From assembly GCA_039583695.1 (NCBI GenBank), contig JAVKSL010000059.1, forward strand, positions 1-17,936: a stretch of 17,936 nucleotides of DNA, given 5' to 3'. Source of the DNA: JAVKSL01 sp039583695 (GTDB taxonomy: Bacteria > Actinomycetota > Acidimicrobiia > Acidimicrobiales > JAJPHD01). Below the pieces are notes generated by a model that was not told where the DNA came from, did no database searches, and worked only from the letters and a program-made list of their open reading frames with translations. The position numbers and the translations under genes were made by a program. Below are positions 1-6,791 of this stretch, in pieces (the stretch's first letter is position 1; the number at the start of each line of letters is the position of its first letter).

Positions 1-72
1 GAAACCCGCACGTACGGATTGAAAGGGGGATGGGGAACCGGGCTCGCAAGAGCACCGCGCCCCTGACTACCA

Positions 73-1188
73 GTGAGGATCGCTTTCGTCACCGAGGTGT
101 GGCGGCCGTCCATAAACGGAGTGGTCACCCGGCTGGCCGCGACTGTGGTCGAGTTGCGCAAGGAGGGCCACGAGGTGATGATCATCGGGCCAAAGGGGGG
201 AGAGCCCGACTTTTGCGGCGCCACCGTGCGGGGGATGCCCACCATCAGCGTCGGCTTCATCTACGCGGGCCAGCCCTGGGGGTGGCCAATGGTTCGCCGG
301 GTCTCCCGGTATCTTGCCGACTTTCGTCCAGATGTGGTCCATGTGCTCAACCCGGTCTTCCTCGGGATTGCCGGAGTCGTGGCGGCCAAGCGGGCGAAGC
401 TCCCCCTGGTGGCCTCATATCACACCGACGTCCCGGCCTATGCCAGCTTCTACCACCTGGGTTGGATGAGCGCTGTAATATGGCGGATGGTTCGGGCGCT
501 CCACAACAGCGCGCAGGTGAACCTGGCCACCTCTGAATCGGCGTTGGCCGACCTGCGCAGCCACGGTATTCGGAACCCTCAGCTATGGGTCAGAGGGGTG
601 GACGCGGCGCTTTTCAGCCCCTCGCGCCGACCGGGCTCTCGCTCGATGTTCACCAGCGACCCGGGTGTGGCGGTAACCCTTTACGTGGGGCGCCTGGGGC
701 AGGAGAAAGGTCTGGAGCGTCTGGTGCCCCTGTCGAGGGCGCCAGGCATCCACCTGGTGATGGTCGGCGAAGGCCCCGACGACAAGAACCTGAGGAGGTT
801 GCTTGGTGGGCCTTCGGTGACCTTTACCGGGCCGCTATTGGGCGACAAGCTGGCCGACGCATACGCTGGAGCTGATGTCTTCGTGTTTCCGTCTACTACC
901 GACACGCTTGGCCTGGTCATCCTGGAGGCGTTGGCAGCTGGGCTGCCTGTGGTTGCCGCCGAGACTTCTGCCAGCGTGGAGTTGCTGAGCACGTGTACGG
1001 TCAGCAGACTTTTCGCCGCGGACCAACCCGAGCTGCTGCCCAAGCTGGTGGCGGAGGTGTTGGACTCGACGAGCATGGCCGAGCGCACGGAGCTGGCGCG
1101 CGCGAGGGTCGCAGGGCTCACCTGGGCCGCGGCGACCGAGGGGCTGATCGAGCACTACCGAGCGGGGATGGCGAGCGCCAGGAGTTGA
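73..1188 (+). CDS. GT4-family glycosyltransferase (mannosyltransferase/SQD2-like)
   Basis: A 371-aa GT-B glycosyltransferase that probably moves a hexose from a nucleotide sugar to a lipid or polyprenol acceptor at the inner face of the membrane. The N-terminus MRIAFVTEVWRPSINGV is the usual start of this family, which supports the GTG at 73 although no Shine-Dalgarno is visible. Other family marks are SYHTD in the acceptor domain, RGVD...F.P, YVGRLGQEKG opening the donor domain, and TDTLGLVILEALAAGLPVVA, the EX7E-type donor-sugar motif in its TDT(F/L)G variant. Relatives include actinobacterial GDP-mannose-dependent mannosyltransferases (MgtA/PimB-like) and sulfolipid synthases, so the exact sugar and acceptor are open. 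The stop is two bases before the TTG of the GtrA gene, so the two are probably co-transcribed. Family is secure, substrate is inference. Confidence 0.88.
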   Translation: MRIAFVTEVWRPSINGVVTRLAATVVELRKEGHEVMIIGPKGGEPDFCGATVRGMPTISVGFIYAGQPWGWPMVRRVSRYLADFRPDVVHVLNPVFLGIAGVVAAKRAKLPLVASYHTDVPAYASFYHLGWMSAVIWRMVRALHNSAQVNLATSESALADLRSHGIRNPQLWVRGVDAALFSPSRRPGSRSMFTSDPGVAVTLYVGRLGQEKGLERLVPLSRAPGIHLVMVGEGPDDKNLRRLLGGPSVTFTGPLLGDKLADAYAGADVFVFPSTTDTLGLVILEALAAGLPVVAAETSASVELLSTCTVSRLFAADQPELLPKLVAEVLDSTSMAERTELARARVAGLTWAAATEGLIEHYRAGMASARS

Positions 1189-1190
1189 GG

Positions 1191-1730
1191 TTGAAGCCAT
1201 CCCTGGCTCGCCAGGTAGTCCGCTTCGCTTTGATCGGTGGGTCGAACGTCCTCATCGACTTCGGGCTGTACAACCTCCTTCTGGCGGTGCACCCCAGCCG
1301 CAATCCCGACACCCTGGTCATCTACAACACGATCGCCGTCATTGGTGCGATCGTCAACAGCTACCACTGGAACAGGTTGTGGACCTTTCGCAGCCAGCGT
1401 CTGTCGGAGGAGGGTGGAGTCTGGCGGGAGCGGCTGCTTTTCGTGGTGCAGGGAGTGCTCAATGTGGTGGTCAACGACCTGGTGCTGGCGGGGGTGACCG
1501 TCGTGCTCAACCGCAACCACCTCCTGTCGACGTATTTGGCCAATAACCTGGCCAAGGTCATGGGTGTGCTTGTCGCGTCGTCGGTCAGCTTCTTGGCCAT
1601 GCGATATGTGGTGTTCAAGCGTTGGCCGGCCAGGGGGGCTGGCAAGGACGTGCCTAGGGACGTGCGTAGGGACGTGCCTAGGGACGTGTCTAGGCGGGGC
1701 GTGTCTAGGCAGCCACGCCAGCCGGAATGA
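1191..1730 (+). CDS. GtrA-family membrane protein (polyprenyl-phosphate sugar flippase-like)
   Basis: A 179-aa integral membrane protein of the GtrA/DPMS family, whose members help move or use polyprenyl-phosphate-linked sugars across the inner membrane. Four hydrophobic segments are visible: VVRFALIGGSNVLIDFGLYN, YNTIAVIGAIVNSYHWNRLW, LLFVVQGVLNVVVNDLVLAG and MGVLVASSVSFLAMRYVVFK. The motif N.YHWNRLWTF after helix 2 is typical of the family. The TTG at 1191 is chosen because GGAG lies six bases upstream and because it removes a non-homologous N-terminal extension. After helix 4 the protein runs into a basic tail of DVPR/DVRR/DVSR units encoded by 12-bp tandem repeats, which I do not expect in the family. 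The last 26 bases overlap the convergent acyltransferase gene. The upstream glycosyltransferase suggests a shared glycoconjugate pathway. Confidence 0.85.
   Translation: MKPSLARQVVRFALIGGSNVLIDFGLYNLLLAVHPSRNPDTLVIYNTIAVIGAIVNSYHWNRLWTFRSQRLSEEGGVWRERLLFVVQGVLNVVVNDLVLAGVTVVLNRNHLLSTYLANNLAKVMGVLVASSVSFLAMRYVVFKRWPARGAGKDVPRDVRRDVPRDVSRRGVSRQPRQPE
1647..1709. repeat. 12-bp tandem repeat array at the gtrA 3' end
   Basis: Four head-to-tail 12-mers, GACGTGCCTAGG and variants (1647-1658, 1659-1670, 1671-1682, 1683-1694), plus a fifth degenerate copy at 1698-1709 after a 3-bp break. Differences are single substitutions (CCT/CGT/TCT). The unit length keeps the gtrA frame (DVPR-type units). The fifth copy also supplies the CTA at 1705-1707 that is the TAG stop of the convergent acyltransferase gene. 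Confidence 0.9.
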
Positions 1731-2841
1731 CCTCGCCAGCGGGTAGCGATGCCGGGATCAGGTCGGGGACTCGGGCATGGCGGGCCTTGTGCTTGAGGAA
1801 CGGGAGCTCCACGAGGTAGTGCATCAGCGTCGCGCCCGCAATGGCCAGCCCCCAGTGGAGCCCGACAATGGCGAGGCTCAGGTCGGTATGAAACAGGCCC
1901 AGGAATATTGGATATTGCACCAAGTACAAGTCGTACGAGATTGCGCCCATCCACACCAACAAGCGCGTACACAGGACGCGATCCAGGATCGGAACCTGCC
2001 CGACCGCGAGGCCCAGGACTACTGTTGCACTAGCCAGGTCGATCAAGACGAGACCTCCGCCGGTCCAGATCCCGGCGCGGTCGAACGGCGTGGAGAAAAG
2101 GGCGAGGATCACCACGAATGAGCCCAGCGCGGCCATGCCGAGGATCTGGTGTCGACGCCTCGCCTGCTCTCCGAGGGGGCTGGCATAGATGATCGCGCAG
2201 GCGCAGCCGAGCAAGATGGCCAATCCGCGGACGAGGGGATCTTCGTAGATGCCGAAGGGGTGCGCAGGTGACCAGAGCAGTGGGCCGAGCGCAGCTGACA
2301 GCGCCGCAAGCGACAGGGTCGCGATCAGCAGCTGCGTGCGGTTGAGCTTGAGACGGAGCATTCCGATCAGGAGCAGGGGCCACACCAGGTAGAACTGGGC
2401 CTCGATCCCGAGGGACCAGGTCGGCGTGAGAAGACCGATGACCTTGCCAGAGAAGATCGTGTAGAGGTTGCTCACGAAGAACAGCGACGTCGGGAGGCCG
2501 GCAATTGTCTGGCTCCGAGTGGGCTGTGGCACGGCGTGGACGGCGAGGGCTGTGCCAGCCAGGACCACCACCAACACCGGCATTAGCCGTAGAGATCTGC
2601 GCTGCCAGAACCGAGCGATGGAGATCGTCCCGTAGCGATCCCACTCTCGAAGGAGCAGCCAGGTGATGAGGAATCCGCTCAGGGCGAAGAACAGGTCCAC
2701 GGCGGTCCAGGCACCCTGTGCCCAACGCAGGTGGGAGTGGTTGAGAAGGACCATGATGATTGCTACCCCGCGCAGGCCGTCAAAGGCCTTCCAGCGGCCC
2801 TGTTGCGCGTCGGCGCGCACCGTCTGTCCAGCTGCCTCCAT
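1705..2841 (-). CDS. Acyltransferase-3 family membrane protein (OafA-like)
   Basis: A polytopic membrane O-acyltransferase of about 378 aa (Acyltransferase_3 family), expected to acetylate or acylate a cell-surface sugar or lipid. The N-terminus carries the family signature: FDGLRGVAIIMVLLNHS with the conserved His, then DLFFALSGFLITWLLL, then RFWQRRSLRLMPV with the Arg-rich R..RR..R..P segment. About ten hydrophobic helices follow, ending in a short polar tail. I chose the ATG at 2841 because it directly precedes the family start and has GGGTAGGG upstream; an in-frame GTG at 2844 is also possible. The start is only a few bases past the dinG stop (2846-2848), so the two are probably one transcription unit. 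The 3' end overlaps gtrA tail to tail by 26 bp. Substrate unknown. Confidence 0.87.
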   Translation of the reverse strand: MEAAGQTVRADAQQGRWKAFDGLRGVAIIMVLLNHSHLRWAQGAWTAVDLFFALSGFLITWLLLREWDRYGTISIARFWQRRSLRLMPVLVVVLAGTALAVHAVPQPTRSQTIAGLPTSLFFVSNLYTIFSGKVIGLLTPTWSLGIEAQFYLVWPLLLIGMLRLKLNRTQLLIATLSLAALSAALGPLLWSPAHPFGIYEDPLVRGLAILLGCACAIIYASPLGEQARRRHQILGMAALGSFVVILALFSTPFDRAGIWTGGGLVLIDLASATVVLGLAVGQVPILDRVLCTRLLVWMGAISYDLYLVQYPIFLGLFHTDLSLAIVGLHWGLAIAGATLMHYLVELPFLKHKARHARVPDLIPASLPAGEVIPAGVAA

Positions 2842-2845
2842 CACC

Positions 2846-4900
2846 CTACCCCTCGAAGTTGGGGTCACGATAGCGCGGCTGTTCCAGTACCTCGGCAAGG
2901 AATCGGTTCACCTCGCTGCGATGCCGGGTACGGGCCATGGGAGGTAGGGCGCGGACCAGGTCCCAGCGATAGTTGGCGTAGGCCAGCCGACGGTCGAGGA
3001 CCGCCACCACACCTCGGTCCGAGCTGGAGCGGATGAGCCGGCCTGCTCCCTGCGCGAGCAGCATGGAGGCCCGGGGAAGATCGATGGTTCGGAAGGCTGC
3101 CACCCCGGCCCGCTCCCGTCGCGCGGACAGGAGTGGGTCGTCAGGCCGGGGGAACGGTATGCGGTCGATCACCACCAGCGACAGTGTTGGTCCGGGAACG
3201 TCGACTCCCTGCCAGAAGCCCATGGTGGCGAACAGGCAGACGGACTCGTCTTTGGCGAAGGCTGCCAGGAGCGCAGGCTTGGGCAGCTCATCTTGGGTCA
3301 GGACCCGAAACGGGACCTTCTCGCCAACGGCCCGCGCCGCCTCGATCATGCCCCGCCAGCTGGTGAACAGCCCAAGAGTGCGCCCACCAGCGGCGTTGAT
3401 GAGCCTGATCAGCTCCTGGTGGAGGGCCCGATCTGCGTGGGGATGCCGACGATCAGGTAGGTCGGCGGCGCAATACAAAAGGGCGTGGGTGGGGTAGGGA
3501 AAGGGGCTTCCCACGTCAGTCGTGTCGAGGTCGCCCTCGGGGATCCCAAGTCTGTTGGCGATTCCCAGGGGGATGGTGGCGCTGGTCAGGATTGCGGTGA
3601 CCTCTCCCCACAGGCGTTCCGCCAGCGTGGCACCGACCTCAATTGGGGCGACTCGAATGGCCTGGTAAATAGCCGGACCGGCGCCCGCCCTGCGTCCCTC
3701 CACCCAGGCCACGTCGTTCGCGCCGAGGTGGGCCAGCTTGGCCAGATCCTCGGCGAGCTTGCCGGCGGCCTGGAGTGTCCGCGCCCGGGATGGGTCGGCC
3801 ATTGCGCCGGCTGCGGTCTCCATGTCGATTGTCAGGGAAACCTGGGTGCCGCGGGGCTGGCGCAGTGCAGATGTGAGGCGGGAGAGCCGCTCGGTGCTCA
3901 GATCGATGGCCTGGGCAAGTGCAGAGCTGGGCTGGCCGGTCGAGCTGGGCTGGCCGGTCGAGCTGGGCTGGCCGGTCGGACCCGGCTTCAGCGACTCAGC
4001 CAGGCTGGGCAGCTGGCTCGGCGACAGGCGGTGCCCCACCAATGGGCTCAGGGCTTCGTCGAGGCGATCACCAGCCGCCTCGAGGTCGCTGGCGAGGCCA
4101 GAGCGCTCCTTGTCCAATAGATGGCGAGCGGCCCGGGCCAAGCTCCGCAGCTGGACCGAGCTGATCTCAAGGCCTAAACTGGCGGTGGCAATGTCCTCCA
4201 GCTCATGGGCCTCGTCGAACACCACCACCTCGTGGAGCGGAAGCACCGTGGCATCACTAGCCAGATGGGCGGCGTAAAGGTGCATGTTGGTGACCACCAC
4301 GTCCACATCGGCTGCTCGGTCCCGGGCAAGCTCGGCAAAGCAGTCGTGCCCGGCCGGGCAGCGGGAGCGCCCGGGGCACTCGTGGGCGCCGACGCTCACA
4401 AGTCCCCACGCCTGGGGAGAGGGCTCGAAGCTCAGCTCGGCGCGATCCCCGGTGGTGGAGTGCTCGGCCCAGGCAACGAGCCGGCGCATCTGATCCTCGA
4501 GGCCCGTCGTGCGGGCTCCGGACAGCTCCCCTTGCTCCCGACCCGACATCACCTCGCCAAGGCGCTGGCGGCACAGGTAGTTGGATCGGCCCTTGAGCAC
4601 GGCAAAGCTGAGATCCTTCTTGAGCGACCGTTGGAGGAGCGGAAGGTCGCGAGTTGCAAGCTGGTCCTGCAGTGCCTTGGTGGCTGTTGCCACCACGACA
4701 CGGCGTCCGGACAGGATCGCGGGAACCAGGTAGGCGAGGCTCTTACCGGTCCCGGTGCCAGCCTGGACCACCAGGTGCCGGCCACTGTCTATCGAGTCGG
4801 CTACTGCATGAGCCATCTGGCGCTGTCCGGGCCGCTCCTCCCCGCCTCCGGGTAGCGCAGCTGTCACCCGATCCATTGCCCGGTCCAGCCTCTTGCCCAC
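2846..4900 (-). CDS. dinG: DinG/XPD-type Fe-S ATP-dependent DNA helicase
   Basis: A 684-aa superfamily 2 helicase of the DinG/XPD type, which unwinds DNA 5'-3' and acts on damaged or structured DNA. Seen in order: Q-motif region, Walker A QAGTGTGKS (about residues 46-54), four cysteines suited to a [4Fe-4S] cluster (C110, C175, C181, C187), the DEAH box (229-232) in VVVFDEAHELEDIA, a Pro/Ser/Thr insertion with three TGQPSS repeats (about 308-325), and the C-terminal motor domain with QGVDVPGPTLSLVVIDRIPF and motif VI QGAGRLIRS. No N-terminal exonuclease domain is present. The start is GTG at 4900; an ATG at 4876 is the alternative. A TAGCCT box seven bases upstream of the GTG suggests a leaderless message. 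It is divergent from uppS and precedes the acyltransferase gene. Confidence 0.92.
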   Translation of the reverse strand: MGKRLDRAMDRVTAALPGGGEERPGQRQMAHAVADSIDSGRHLVVQAGTGTGKSLAYLVPAILSGRRVVVATATKALQDQLATRDLPLLQRSLKKDLSFAVLKGRSNYLCRQRLGEVMSGREQGELSGARTTGLEDQMRRLVAWAEHSTTGDRAELSFEPSPQAWGLVSVGAHECPGRSRCPAGHDCFAELARDRAADVDVVVTNMHLYAAHLASDATVLPLHEVVVFDEAHELEDIATASLGLEISSVQLRSLARAARHLLDKERSGLASDLEAAGDRLDEALSPLVGHRLSPSQLPSLAESLKPGPTGQPSSTGQPSSTGQPSSALAQAIDLSTERLSRLTSALRQPRGTQVSLTIDMETAAGAMADPSRARTLQAAGKLAEDLAKLAHLGANDVAWVEGRRAGAGPAIYQAIRVAPIEVGATLAERLWGEVTAILTSATIPLGIANRLGIPEGDLDTTDVGSPFPYPTHALLYCAADLPDRRHPHADRALHQELIRLINAAGGRTLGLFTSWRGMIEAARAVGEKVPFRVLTQDELPKPALLAAFAKDESVCLFATMGFWQGVDVPGPTLSLVVIDRIPFPRPDDPLLSARRERAGVAAFRTIDLPRASMLLAQGAGRLIRSSSDRGVVAVLDRRLAYANYRWDLVRALPPMARTRHRSEVNRFLAEVLEQPRYRDPNFEG
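3924..3977. repeat. Three perfect 18-bp tandem repeats inside dinG
   Basis: GAGCTGGGCTGGCCGGTC occurs three times without change (3924-3941, 3942-3959, 3960-3977). On the minus strand it encodes repeated TGQPSS in a linker of the helicase. Perfect identity suggests recent slippage; being a multiple of three, copy-number change would not shift the frame. Confidence 0.95.
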
Positions 4901-4907
4901 GGTGAGC

Positions 4908-4913
4908 AGGCTA
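4908..4913 (-). promoter_or_regulatory. Candidate -10 box for leaderless dinG transcript
   Basis: Read on the minus strand, TAGCCT fits the actinobacterial TANNNT -10 pattern and sits seven bases before the GTG start at 4900, where transcription would begin at or next to the start codon. A weak -35 (TCTTCA, 3 of 6 to TTGACA) lies 17 bases further upstream. No Shine-Dalgarno precedes the GTG, in keeping with a leaderless mRNA. Confidence 0.35.
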
Positions 4914-4962
4914 GCGCACGGAAGTTATCGTGAAGAGATGAGGTCCATCTGCTTGGCGGAGC

Positions 4963-5721
4963 ATGATTGGGCAGCGTGCGGTAGGTTCGGCGGCAGTGAA
5001 CCTGGACGGCATCAACCTGGACCGAGTCCCCGCGCACGTTGCCTGTGTCATGGACGGCAACCGTCGCTGGGCCGTTGGGCGGGGACTGCCTCACACCGAG
5101 GGTCATCTGGCGGGCGAAGAGGCGCTCTTCGACGCGGTGGAGGGAGCGCTGGAGCTCGGGGTGAGATGGTTGACTGTCTATGCCTTCTCGACGGAGAACT
5201 GGAGGCGCCCGCCTGACGAGGTGCGATTCCTGATGCATTTCAACGAGAGCCTCCTATTGCGCCGTCGGGACGAGATCAACGAGATGGGTGTGCGGCTGCG
5301 CTTTGCGGGGCGCCGGGATTGGCGGGTGCCCCGCCGCATCCAGCGGCGCATGGACGAGTCAGCCGAGCTGACATCCTCGAACCGGCGCATGACGCTCACC
5401 CTGGCATTCAACTACGGGGGGCGGGCGGAGATCGTGGACGCCGTGCGCCAGCTGGTCTCCGATGGTGTTCCGGCAGGGAAGGTCGACGAGCGGGCGATCC
5501 GCGCGAGGCTGTATTTTCCAGATATGCCGGACCCCGACATGATGATCCGAACGTCGGGAGAGCTAAGGGTATCGAACTTCCTGCTGTGGGAGATGGCCTA
5601 CAGCGAGCTGGTGTTTGTCGATGTTCTCTGGCCAGACTTCCGTCGCCAGCACTTGGCCGATGCTGTCCGGGAGTTCCAGGGGCGAGACCGCCGTTACGGC
5701 GGAAGGGAGGACTTGGCATGA
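4963..5721 (+). CDS. uppS: Isoprenyl transferase / undecaprenyl diphosphate synthase
   Basis: A 252-aa cis-prenyltransferase that condenses isopentenyl diphosphate onto an allylic primer to make the polyprenyl diphosphate carrier for peptidoglycan and other wall polymers. Conserved marks are HVACVMDGNRRWA with the catalytic Asp (D31), the GHLAGEEA segment, VYAFSTENWRRP, and the C-terminal DMMIRTSGELRVSNFLLWEMAYSELVF, in which the Arg and Ser bind diphosphate. GGCGGA four to five bases upstream supports the ATG at 4963; a GTG at 4997 would give a shorter N-terminus. It cannot be told from sequence whether this is the long-chain enzyme or a short-chain farnesyl enzyme. Its stop overlaps the next start as ATGA, so it leads an operon with the small membrane gene and recO. 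The product could feed the glycosyltransferase/GtrA block upstream. Confidence 0.93.
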   Translation: MIGQRAVGSAAVNLDGINLDRVPAHVACVMDGNRRWAVGRGLPHTEGHLAGEEALFDAVEGALELGVRWLTVYAFSTENWRRPPDEVRFLMHFNESLLLRRRDEINEMGVRLRFAGRRDWRVPRRIQRRMDESAELTSSNRRMTLTLAFNYGGRAEIVDAVRQLVSDGVPAGKVDERAIRARLYFPDMPDPDMMIRTSGELRVSNFLLWEMAYSELVFVDVLWPDFRRQHLADAVREFQGRDRRYGGREDLA

Positions 5722-5876
5722 TAGTCCTGGCAGTGATAGGTGTCCTGATGGTGATCGGCCTCCTCGCGTTCCTGGCGGCGATCGGCTTCGCCCCGGCGTA
5801 TGGTTTGCTGGTCGTGGGTCTTGCTCTGACCCTCCTGGCTATGCATGGTGGGAGCCGGGCCAGCCGGCACAAATGA
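5718..5876 (+). CDS. Small hydrophobic membrane protein (52 aa) between uppS and recO
   Basis: A 52-aa ORF starting at ATG 5718, with GGAAGGGAGG (5701-5710) seven bases upstream, one of the strongest ribosome binding sites in the window. The product has two hydrophobic stretches, MIVLAVIGVLMVIGLLAFLAA and then YGLLVVGLALTLLAM, around a short Gly/Pro turn, and a basic tail GGSRASRHK. That predicts a two-helix membrane hairpin. It overlaps uppS by ATGA (5718-5721) and recO by ATGA (5873-5876), so translation of the three genes is probably coupled. I do not recognise a family. Strong RBS, both overlaps and membrane-like composition make it a real gene; function unknown. Confidence 0.75.
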   Translation: MIVLAVIGVLMVIGLLAFLAAIGFAPAYGLLVVGLALTLLAMHGGSRASRHK

Positions 5877-6601
5877 GCTTGTACCGCGACCAGGGAGTCG
5901 TGCTGAGGACGATCCGGCTGGGGGAGGCCGACCGGATCGTCACCCTGGCAACCGCCGAGCGGGGCAAGGTCAGAGCAGTGGTCAAAGGGGTCCGCAAGAC
6001 CACGAGTCGGTGGGGGTCGCGGCTCGAGCCGTTGAGCCATGTATCAGTGATGTGCTGGAAGGGCAGGGAGCTGGACACGGTCACTCAGGCCCAGGTGCTG
6101 GACCACTTTCCCTACCTCCGGGGGGACCTGGACCGCCTGGGCCGCGCGACGGTGCTCCTGGAGCTCGTCGACCAGGTATTCCAGGAGGGCCAGGCCAACC
6201 CGCGCCTTTACGTCATGCTCGTCGGGGCGCTTCGGACGATGGACATAGCGGACTCGCCCCTGGTCATGTCGGGCTTCATGTGGAAGCTGCTGGCGCTGGA
6301 GGGGTCGGCGCCGGTTCTCGACATCTGCGCCAGGTGCTCGGCGCCCCCGCCGGAGCCTCTGGTCGCATTCGACCTGGCCGACGGCGGGGCGCTGTGCCGT
6401 TCTTGCCGGCGGGGGGTTCCCGTGAGCGCCGAAGCGCTGGCGTTGGTGCGCCGGATGCTGGGCGGAGACCTGGCGGGGGTGCTCCGGGAGCTGCCGGCGC
6501 CCTGTGTTCTCACCGCCGAGGTGGATCATCTGGCCCGCTTTGCGCTGGAGGCGCACCTGGAGCGCCGCATCCGCAGCCTCCACGTGCTGGATCATGGGTA
6601 G
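5873..6601 (+). CDS. recO: DNA repair protein RecO
   Basis: A 242-aa RecO, the mediator that with RecR and RecF loads RecA onto SSB-coated single-stranded DNA and anneals complementary strands. The N-terminal OB-fold starts with YRDQGVVLRTIRLGEADRIVTLAT and continues to GKVRAVVKGVRKT.S, both typical. A helical C-terminal domain follows, with a CxxC...CxxC zinc site (C152, C155, C175, C178) in DICARCS and CRSC. Length matches the family. The ATG at 5873 overlaps the stop of the small membrane gene (ATGA), implying translational coupling from uppS downward. The next 190 bases hold the paired 47-bp repeats, where the operon may end or read on toward glyS. Confidence 0.93.
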   Translation: MSLYRDQGVVLRTIRLGEADRIVTLATAERGKVRAVVKGVRKTTSRWGSRLEPLSHVSVMCWKGRELDTVTQAQVLDHFPYLRGDLDRLGRATVLLELVDQVFQEGQANPRLYVMLVGALRTMDIADSPLVMSGFMWKLLALEGSAPVLDICARCSAPPPEPLVAFDLADGGALCRSCRRGVPVSAEALALVRRMLGGDLAGVLRELPAPCVLTAEVDHLARFALEAHLERRIRSLHVLDHG

Positions 6602-6617
6602 GTCGCCTGCCGTCCCG

Positions 6618-6664
6618 GAAGCGATTGCACTTAGCGCGCTTTTCGGGGCCTAACCGCGACAGCT
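6618..6664. repeat. 47-bp direct repeat, copy 1 (imperfect palindrome)
   Basis: Identical base for base to 6700-6746. Inside it 6621-6639 and 6645-6663 form an imperfect inverted repeat (11 of 19 positions pair) around TTTTC, with TTAG...CTAA as the clearest matching core. It lies 17 bp after the recO stop and upstream of the AbiEi-like gene. Known AbiEi antitoxins bind inverted repeats ahead of their own operon, so an operator role is possible; that is inference. Confidence 0.9.
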
Positions 6665-6699
6665 GCCCGAATGCGGCCCCGCGCCGGCCGTTCCCCCCC

Positions 6700-6746
6700 G
6701 AAGCGATTGCACTTAGCGCGCTTTTCGGGGCCTAACCGCGACAGCT
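6700..6746. repeat. 47-bp direct repeat, copy 2 (imperfect palindrome)
   Basis: Exact copy of 6618-6664, separated from it by a 35-bp unrelated GC-rich spacer (repeat period 82 bp). It ends 45 bp before the ATG of the AbiEi-like gene, a position where a bound protein could block its promoter. No further copy is present in this window. Confidence 0.9.
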
Positions 6747-6791
6747 TCCCCGCCAGCCCCGAGTTGTGCTGCGTGAAGTCTATGTGCAACC

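Noticed and set aside
1..66. Possible 3' end of an upstream gene (frame 1 open to TGA at 64-66, frame 2 open to TGA at 20-22)
   Set aside because: Too short to choose a frame or recognise a family, so no CDS is claimed.
4901..4962. Promoter for uppS (TATCGT at 4926-4931)
   Set aside because: The box fits TANNNT but no acceptable -35 is found at 16-18 bp; too weak to list.
6618..6746. CRISPR-like arrangement: 47-bp repeat, 35-bp spacer, 47-bp repeat
   Set aside because: Only two copies, no cas genes nearby, and the location ahead of a wHTH gene with internal palindrome fits operators or a dispersed repeat better.
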